Assembly: GCA_030737835.1 (NCBI GenBank)
Contig: JAUJYN010000017.1
Span: forward strand, 1,984,001-2,048,000
Source of the DNA: Acorus gramineus
Taxonomy: Eukaryota; Streptophyta; Magnoliopsida; Acorales; Acoraceae
DNA: 64,000 nucleotides
Reading direction: 5' to 3'
The first letter of the stretch is position 1. Every line of letters begins with the position of its first letter. The translations under genes and the position numbers were made by a program. Shown here piece after piece: positions 57,720 through 64,000 of the stretch. The notes beneath the pieces are model-generated. The model searched no databases and was not told the origin of the DNA. It saw nothing but the letters and a program-made list of their open reading frames with translations.

Positions 57720-58780
57720 GTGGTAGAGGAGCTCGGGCTGGCAGGCGTGCAGCTCGGGCTGGCCGGCTGCTGTCTCGGGCAGGGCAGCAGCGCAGGGTGG
57801 TGCAGGCGCAGTGGCTGGCGCAGGCGCGCGTGCGCGCGTGCGTGCGCTCGGGCTGTGCTGGGGGCCAGCAGGGCTGGGCGTGCGGGCGCTCGGCTGGCGC
57901 TGGAGGCCAGCAGGGCTGAGCATGCGCGCTGGGCCGGCTGGCAGGGCTAGCTCGGGTAGGCTGGGAGCAGGTGCACCAGTTTGCTGGGCGCGCGAGCGCG
58001 TGCGCGCGGGTGCGCGCGTGGGCGTGCGCTCGGGGGGTGCAGAGGGAAGTGTGCGGTGCAGGCTAGCTGGGCTGTGCGCGCTGGCAGGCCGGGCGAGCAA
58101 GCTGGGCGCGCAGGCGAGCAGGGCAGGGGCGCTCGGGCATCAGGCAGGCAGTGCCCTGGGCGTGCAGGCGAGCGGTGCTCGGGCCACTCGGCGACGCGCG
58201 CAGGCAGGCAACACGGGCAGCAGCGTGGGCAGGCTGGCAGGCGCGCTGGGCGCGTGCTGCCAGGCGCGCTGGGCGCGTGCTGCGCGTGCGTGCGCGTGGG
58301 CGCTGGGTGAGGGTCCCGGGTGCTGGGCGCAGAGCGCTGGGCGGTGGGTCGCGGGTACTAGGTGCTGGCCGAGGGTGCTAGGCGCTGGGGAGCTGGGCGT
58401 TGGGCACCGCTGTGGGGCATGCGCGCGGGGCGCTGGGCAGAGGCAGGCGTGCGCGCGGTGTGGGAGCTGGTGGTGCGCGCGGACTGCGCGCGGGGCGGAG
58501 CTGGCGGTGTGCGCGGGGTGCGCGCGGGGCGGAGCTGGCAGTGCGCGCGGGGTGCGCGCGGGGCGTGCGGCGCGCTCGTGTGGTGTGCGCGGGGAGCACG
58601 GGGGTGCGCGCGGGCTGCTGCGGCGGGGCGCAGTGGGCGCGGTGCACCGGGTGGCTCGGCTGCGGGTCCAGGGCTGCGGGCAGGGTCCCGGCGGCGCCTG
58701 GGTGCATGGGCTGAGGCGCGGCGGCTCACCCCGGGGGTCGGGTGGCCGTGCGGGTGGTTGCCGGTGGTGCGGGGGTGAGC
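57720..58780 (+). repeat. CpG-dense tract in F
   Basis: About 1 kb of alternating CG/TG-rich sequence with runs such as GCGCGCGTGCGCGCGTGCG. Long open frames on both strands here are composition artefacts. Equivalent tracts are at 2930-3330, 9630-10050, 25262-25570 (-), 32700-33090 (-), 34741-35070 (-), 41180-41680 (-), 47610-48110 (-), 51020-51440 (-) and 53580-54010. Confidence 0.85.
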
Positions 58781-58787
58781 CGGAGTG

Positions 58788-58830
58788 CTAGGGCTAGCGT
58801 GCGTACGTGCCGTATGTACGTTTGCCCGAG
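58788..58830 (+). other. Conserved 43-nt hairpin in F
   Basis: Arms CTAGGGC and GCCCGAG (one mismatch) with the inner near-palindrome GCGTACGTGCCGTATGTACG. Same position relative to the mini-exon as in the other A-type LTRs. Confidence 0.55.
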
Positions 58831-58910
58831 TATGGGGTATTTTTGGAGTAGTTTAATGTATTTTTGGGTAATTGTGGATTTTACTCACCGTATAAATGCC
58901 TGTTTTGCAG

Positions 58911-58946
58911 ATCTTGACGGACGGTCGCGCGACGACCCGGATTTCG
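58911..58946 (+). other. 36-nt mini-exon-like block in F
   Basis: TGTTTTGCAG precedes it and GTGAGTGG follows. The open frame reads LDGRSRDDPDF and is phase-compatible with the block at 60189. Confidence 0.45.
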
Positions 58947-59714
58947 GTGAGTGGGACAATCCAACCCAGTAGAGAGGCGTTATACGCATTTTGGGCGTAT
59001 ACCGACCTCTCCTGGGGCACCATGGATGTATATTAACCTGCAGTAATATGTAATCCATGCTTGCATGATTTAAATGTAGAATGCATGTTACCCTAGACTC
59101 TGCATGTTAGGGACTTGCACCCTTAGGATATGTGTATGAGCCATGCACCATGTCCCCCGTTTCCATGCTAGGAAGCCCGACCGATGAATGTGCCCTACTA
59201 GTTTATTTATTAAATTAAATGCTAGTATTTGTTAAATTGCATGTTATAGTGAATATTATAGGGGAGGGGCCTTGCGAGGACAGCGGTGAGACCCGGGTTA
59301 GGGTACACCGTGTTCCTTGTTTGGTTGTCGGGGTGTCCTATAACGGGAACTCACGCTGCCCTCCTGAGTTTCTTTCCCCCAATGATATTCCACCCTTGTT
59401 ATAACCTTATTCATGTTCCCCGCATCGTAGTTATGCGCCCGGTGGGTTCTGAGGAATTCAGAACATTAGTGTTGTTATGATGTGTTGTCTGCGGATCCGA
59501 GTGGATCATATGCGATGGATAGGCTGTTCTGTTCCCTTCGTTGGATCCGTGTAGAGACTACCTCAGCGTTAGACAGGTTGTCCCGTGCAGGGGCTCCCAG
59601 TAGTAGGCGCCTCCTGATCTGGTAGAAGGACTGTGCTGAACGTGGGAGTGGCCAAACGACCTACGGAGTGAGGAGAGACTATCGGTGGACCAAGGGTGAC
59701 CAACAGCCTAGTCA

Positions 59715-60040
59715 GTCCCAAGAGCCTAGGTCACCTATTGAGGGTGAGGGTGAGGGTATGGTGGGCCGGCGATGTGGCGACCCACTGGATTGTCAGTCCC
59801 AATATCCTATGTCACTCCTGTTGAGGGGTGAGGGTGAGGGTGTAGTAGGTTGGCGATAGCGACCTGCTGGATTGGTGTAGTTAGTCCCAATATCCTTGGT
59901 CACCCCTTGAGGGGTGAGGGTGAGGGTGTAGCGGGTTGGCGGAAGCGACCCGCTGGTTTTGTGTTGATTAGTCCCAATATCCTTGGTCACCCATTGAGGG
60001 TGAGGGTGAGGGTGTAGTGGGTTGGCGTTAGCGACCCACT
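59715..60040 (+). repeat. Tandem repeat with four covarying hairpins in F
   Basis: Four units each end in an 8-bp stem: GTGGGCCG/CGACCCAC, GTAGGTTG/CGACCTGC (59845-59867), GCGGGTTG/CGACCCGC (59931-59953) and GTGGGTTG/CGACCCAC (60017-60039). Paired positions change together or keep G-U pairs. Confidence 0.8.
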
Positions 60041-60188
60041 AGTCAGAGGAATTGTTGTTATTTGTGGCTATGGTAATGTGGTGGTGGATGTTAAGAATTA
60101 TCTGGTTGTGGTCAATATTGTCTGTGATGCATGGGTTGTGCCGTTCACTGAGCGTGTGGCTCACCCCTCGCATAATATTTTTCTTCAG

Positions 60189-60241
60189 TGTCATCTGAGT
60201 CGGATCTGGAGGAGGAGCTCCCCGAGGGACTTCATCAGTAG
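60189..60241 (+). other. Exon-like block with short reading frame in F
   Basis: It follows TTTTTCTTCAG. Joined to 58911-58946 it reads VSSESDLEEELPEGLHQ then TAG (60239-60241). Of five A-type copies, LTR1, A1, A2 5' LTR and F keep the full frame; E is broken. Confidence 0.4.
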
Positions 60242-60583
60242 CGGAGTAGCGCCACGTCCCGCGAGTATCAGAGGCTATCAGCATCCCTTGAGCTTGTATG
60301 TATTATTTTCCGTGCTTGGGCACGCGATTGTGTTGTATTTGGATGTCTTTGTATGTATATTGGCTCTCACAGGACATGTGATTATGTATGGAGTCTATAG
60401 TGTGTTTTGATTACAGATTCAGTCTTTAGCTTCCGCATTTGGTGTATATATCATGTCAGCCCCTTTGTTGTCAGTGTGTCATTCTGGTTGCTTGTGTATG
60501 ATATATTATTGACCTCCTGTGTAGATTCTGATATTTTATATACACTTGCCGCGTCTCGGGGACGCCCGGGGCGTGACAGTTTT

Positions 60584-61566
60584 CTTTTGCAGAGCTTTAG
60601 ATATTTGTAGCAGGAAATGAACCAAGTTTTATGTTGTGTTTGATGAATAGATGTAACATGTGGATGTTTATGTTTTCTAGTTTGCATGGCAGGTCAGATT
60701 TATGCATAAACTGTTGGACAGTTTATTCTATGGGTCTACCACTTCTTTACTCCTTCTATTTCTTGTTGTATAGAATGTGTCTATATATTAACATGCAGGC
60801 ATTTCATCAGAATGGATTGCCTCCTAATATCTACAAATGAATGGTAGTTGTCCACGAGAGTCAATATTTTAGTTACTCAAATTTTCTACTAGTATGTCAA
60901 CAGCAAACACAATTTCTTTACAAACCCCCACTCAGCCCAAATTGTTTTGCACTAGACCATGAGACCCTCATACATCTGATGTTGATCAATAAAAACTTGT
61001 AATATATAAACATTCAACCCATACATAATCAAGGTATATAGAGTTAAATGTTGTCCAAAAAGATTATTGTATAGATATATATGGTGTTTAGGAATGAAAC
61101 ATCGCTTTGTCCACATAATCAACCCTTTTGGTTCTCCAACTAATCTGTTTGGGTTTCATACACAATCAGGAAAAAAAATTCATAATAGGACTAACTACTT
61201 CAAACCATATGCAGACCTGCATCCCTGTCACAATATATATTGGAGAGCACCATAGGCGTACCCCCAATTTGTTACTTTCCATATGAATTACACAAATGAA
61301 ACCAATTCCTGAAGCAGAACAACCCTCTTCCAAAATATGCAAATATGTTAATATAGTCTTCATATAGACACATTCCATATGCAAATAGGTTAGACTAGAA
61401 ATAGGGTAGCATATAGTCTTCATATATAAACATTGCTTCAACATGATGAAGCATATGAAGAGATAATAAATGGAAGACATTAGTACTTGGACTCCCAATA
61501 CAAAATGTGTTCAGAACATGTTCCAATTCAAATCGACAAAAAAAAGGGTAGCTGTAAACCCGCATT
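60584..61566. other. AT-rich flank, 3' side of the viroplasmin-domain gene
   Basis: No gene is recognised. A short near-duplicate containing ATATAGTCTTCATAT occurs at about 61352 and 61411. Part may be the 3' untranslated region of the - strand gene. Confidence 0.4.
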
Positions 61567-62067
61567 TCAACCCATACGGAAGGCCAAGAACAACAACATG
61601 AGTAGAACCAAGAGGACCAAGATGATGAGGAAAACAATGAGGCCGATCAAAATGTGTAGCATTGGCAGGTTAAAATGAGATGGATCTGGGAGGTTGGGTT
61701 CCACTGGAATCGGCTGAACTTCACTCCCCTCGTGCTGATATGGTGCCATTTTGTTATCAACCATGGTAGTGGAGGAGTGGGTTGTTGTATTACTTTCTTC
61801 AACCAACAGCGGCTGAAGAGTCTCCTCAAGGATCTCGGTGGCCTGGCTGGGTTGGGGATCATTGTCTTGCACCGAGTTGGTAGCATTTTCTTCTTCGTTT
61901 CTGTGTGATCTCAAAAATTGTTGGGCTTCACGTAAGCTATGTGCACCGACATACACAGCATTGCTGAAATTATTGACTTGAACACTACATTCTGCCCATG
62001 ATTTGTAAATGCCTGGCCTCCTTCCTCTAGCTACCACATAATAAGCAAAACGAGCCATACTACCCAT
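61567..62067 (-). CDS. Viroplasmin/RNase H1 N-terminal-domain protein with C-terminal membrane segment
   Basis: The frame is intact, 166 residues. Residues about 6-53 (YYVVARGRRPGIYKSW, NAVYVG, EAQQFL) match the pattern of the small RNA/DNA-hybrid-binding domain found at the N-terminus of eukaryotic RNase H1 and in caulimovirus viroplasmin. No RNase H catalytic domain follows. An acidic, Ser/Thr/Gln-rich linker (54-135) leads to a strongly hydrophobic segment (about 138-162, rich in Leu/Ile/Val), suggesting a tail-anchored membrane protein. ATG 62067 or the in-frame ATG three codons later could be the start. It differs from its surroundings by being free of stops. Function and expression are unknown. 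Confidence 0.65.
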   Translation of the reverse strand: MGSMARFAYYVVARGRRPGIYKSWAECSVQVNNFSNAVYVGAHSLREAQQFLRSHRNEEENATNSVQDNDPQPSQATEILEETLQPLLVEESNTTTHSSTTMVDNKMAPYQHEGSEVQPIPVEPNLPDPSHFNLPMLHILIGLIVFLIILVLLVLLMLLFLAFRMG

Positions 62068-63180
62068 CCAAAAGACCTTATAGTAGTCAGATTACCAACA
62101 TTAAATATCATACAAATATGAATAGAAATACTTGAAGGCATAAATGTTATTATGTATTCAAATGAACAAAAATGAACATCAAAATCATAGCATGATTGAT
62201 TGATAGGAAGAACATGTTTGAGAGTAGTTTTTTTTTAAATTTTTTTTGTACTTCTGGTTTGGCCCTAGTAGCTCTACTCATCTCCCTAACTCATGTCACA
62301 CTTATGGTAGTTTCGTTTCACTCTTTCAACTGTTGATTGGAAATTAGGGAGATGTAGTGGGTCTGAAGGCTTCTCTCGAGGTACAAAAAGGAGGCACGAC
62401 ACCTATTTATAATAAACTTATAGATGAAGACATAATAGTGTTGTTTGTACTTGAGACAACTGATTATATAATATCATCAAACCTCAAAATGACTTATTAG
62501 TTACAACACATCAATTGAAGGTTAACCCAAATGAGGGATGGTTACGTTAAACACACTCTGTGACATCCATCTACATAGACCGAGTTGGTTGTTTAATAAT
62601 AATCCATTACTTTTTATACTTTTGTGTAAATTGAAGAGTATGTCTGATTGCAATTTCATAATAACATTTGAGTTATAAACTATATTTGTCATGACTCATA
62701 CGGTACAGTAATAGATCATTACAAACACATCAATGTCATACCATGCGCATACTAACAATGTTACTAACAATAATGGTTAAAATGCCACAAACTGTGCATA
62801 CTAATAACAGAAATGTAACACAATACTTTCAAAACTATCTAAAAATATTGGTTTAAAATAAAATGTATGACATACTTGTGCATTACCAAGGCTATAGGAT
62901 CAAAATTCTACTCCTTTAACAACATGAATACAAATATTATTCATTGCAAACATGTATTACATTGTCATGGGATGATAGAACACTTGAGGCTATCCAAATT
63001 CATTTTTAAACCCCTCCTTCCCAAACCCAAATGAGGTATGAAATCAGAGAACAAGGGGCATAATGAAGACCACAAGATTGCTCAATTGATGAATTTCAGA
63101 TGGTGAAATGTATAAACCCTACAATCTCCATCAATGTGTACAAGCCAAAAAAAGAAAAAAAAATTCATAAATAGAAATTA
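62068..63180. other. AT-rich stretch upstream of the viroplasmin-domain gene
   Basis: No coding signal on either strand. If the gene has a non-coding first exon near 63.2-63.5 kb this would be its intron. Confidence 0.35.
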
Positions 63181-63189
63181 GTGTTTGAA

Positions 63190-63480
63190 GGATTTCCATA
63201 CAGAGGCAAGAAAAGGCCAGGGACCAAGATGACTGGAGCTGATTCGACAGTCGGAGATGAGACGAGTGGTGGAGCTACATTTCGGACGACGGTCGGAGTC
63301 GCAACAGGCGTCGGATCACCGATCGGGGCTGCTTTTCGACTGGTGCAAACCGACTGTCGGAGCGGATCGAGAAGTTGGTGGATGAGGGCAGGCAGATCGG
63401 TGGGCGGTGCTGGAGATGAGGAAAGGGTGAGATCGAAATGGTGGCCAAAGGTATTTGTGCGTGAGGGTTTTGTGTGAAGG
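63190..63480 (-). promoter_or_regulatory. CpG-rich block, possible promoter or first exon
   Basis: It is a short island of higher GC with many CG dinucleotides in AT-rich DNA, about 1.1 kb upstream of the - strand gene. Read on the - strand it resembles a plant 5' leader (starts ACACAAAACCCTCACGC). A donor-like GTATGG lies near 63200. Evidence is composition and position only. Confidence 0.3.
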
Positions 63481-63499
63481 GGACAAGGTCATTACAGTA

Positions 63500-63713
63500 A
63501 TTTGACACATTCACTTTTTTCAAACACAGTTTTTGTAAGCCAAACATGACATGCTTTCAAATATTGAAAAACAGCTTCTGTTACCAATCACAAATATGAT
63601 TCATGGATTAAAATAAAAGCACCTCAAAAAGGTCAATGTCAAAATTATCTTAAAAAAACAGTTTTATTCCAAAAGCTACTTTTCAATCCGTGTTTCCAAA
63701 TAGAGCCTAAGCC
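63500..63713. other. Possible right end of a DNA transposon
   Basis: The last bases read GTTTCCAAATAGAGCC, i.e. GGCTCTATTTGGAAAC on the other strand, the style of PIF/Harbinger or MITE terminal repeats, followed by TAA, a possible 3-bp target site. No left partner could be found in the window, so this is tentative. Confidence 0.35.
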
Positions 63714-64000
63714 AATTTTATCAATGAAAACTCAAACCACACATGTTTTCAATTTAAAAAAAATAATAAACATCATTTAATGAGATATATACTATAATAA
63801 AAAGTGTATATTGTTCTATTTCGAATTGAATGAACCCATTTTTAGTAAGTGTAAGAAAAAAAAATTAATGAGGTATATACATCGTTTAATGAGATATATG
63901 TTTCACTGGATTTTTAATGAGATATACAGAGCTGTATTTTACATTGTAAAAAAAACTGAAAGTAAGAAAAAAAAACGCCCTTTGGATTAACATGGATCAC
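63714..64000. other. AT-rich end of window
   Basis: It contains three loosely repeated AATGAGATATA motifs (about 63779, 63888, 63918). No gene is seen. Confidence 0.5.

Larger units (their letters stand above)
56991..60578 (+). mobile_element. F: solo A-type LTR (3588 bp)
   Basis: It runs from TGTTATATATGTG to GGGCGTGACA with a perfect 5-bp duplication GTTTT (56986-56990 and 60579-60583). It is the clearest example of the LTR layout: TATA box 57255, possible donor site at 57579/57580, CG-rich tract 57720-58780, hairpin 58788-58830, mini-exon 58911-58946, tandem hairpin repeats 59715-60040, exon-like block 60189-60241, small intron-like piece 60296-60372 and terminal stem-loop 60391-60420. 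Confidence 0.95.

Noticed and set aside
57811..58791. 326-codon open frame, plus other long frames on both strands in CG-rich tracts (e.g. 2605-3291 -, 32436-33098 -)
   Set aside because: Low-complexity Ala/Arg/Gly/Pro translations occur in several frames at once and are not conserved between LTR copies in frame. They reflect the absence of AT-rich stops, not genes.
60631..60840. 70-codon open frame on + strand downstream of F
   Set aside because: AT-rich DNA, no recognisable motif, no supporting context.

Overview
The window looks like repeat-rich nuclear DNA of a seed plant, probably a flowering plant. It holds plant-type Ty3/gypsy chromoviruses of the Del/Tekay kind (gag, protease, RT, RNase H, integrase and a chromodomain-like tail; primer-binding site for plant initiator tRNA-Met). 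It also holds a broken PIF/Harbinger (HARBI1/ALP1-like) locus with plant-type introns. There is no bacterial organisation and I saw no tRNA or rRNA gene. The species cannot be named from this sequence.

Layout. The oldest layer is the PIF/Harbinger locus on the + strand. It has the last exon of a Myb/SANT-like ORF1 (35982-36407) and a transposase whose exon pieces lie at 38449-38966, 52598-52643, 55805-55967, 56059-56508 and 56682-56743. LTR elements have cut into it repeatedly. I name them A1, A2, B1, B2 and C (elements) and LTR1, D, E and F (solo LTRs). B1 (-) sits in ORF1 and ends at 35980. It is split by B2 (+, 17295-34503, TSD GTTTA), which is split in turn by A2 (-, 23924-33967). B1's other LTR carries A1 (+, 801-11429), whose gag is split by solo LTR1 (1988-5001). 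In the transposase exon, C (-, 38967-52592, TSD GGGAC) carries solo LTR D (48879-52396), and 46 exon bases further on comes solo LTR E (52644-55799, TSD TTAGG). Solo LTR F (56991-60578, TSD GTTTT) lies just 3' of the transposase. A foldback DNA element (36916-37813) lies between ORF1 and the transposase. From 60.6 kb to the end the DNA is AT-rich. It carries one intact small gene on the - strand (61567-62067: RNase H1/viroplasmin-type N-terminal domain plus a C-terminal membrane segment) and a possible transposon end near 63.7 kb.

How the parts relate. A1 and A2 carry recognisable full-length gag-pol, now broken. Every stop codon I could compare reads as a C-to-T change (CAG to TAG, CGA to TGA), as expected for methylated CHG/CG sites. 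B1, B2 and C share a shortened 2.7-kb internal region with the same remnants and no RNase H, yet keep the same primer site, polypurine tract and LTR ends. They look like a non-autonomous family mobilised by A-type elements.

The LTRs are very long (2.5-3.7 kb) and built like small multi-exon genes: a W-box-rich U3, a TATA box, splice-site-like boundaries around a conserved 36-39-nt mini-exon, a CpG-dense tract, and several conserved hairpins. Two of the hairpins show paired, compensating substitutions between copies. This RNA-like architecture is the most unusual signal in the window.
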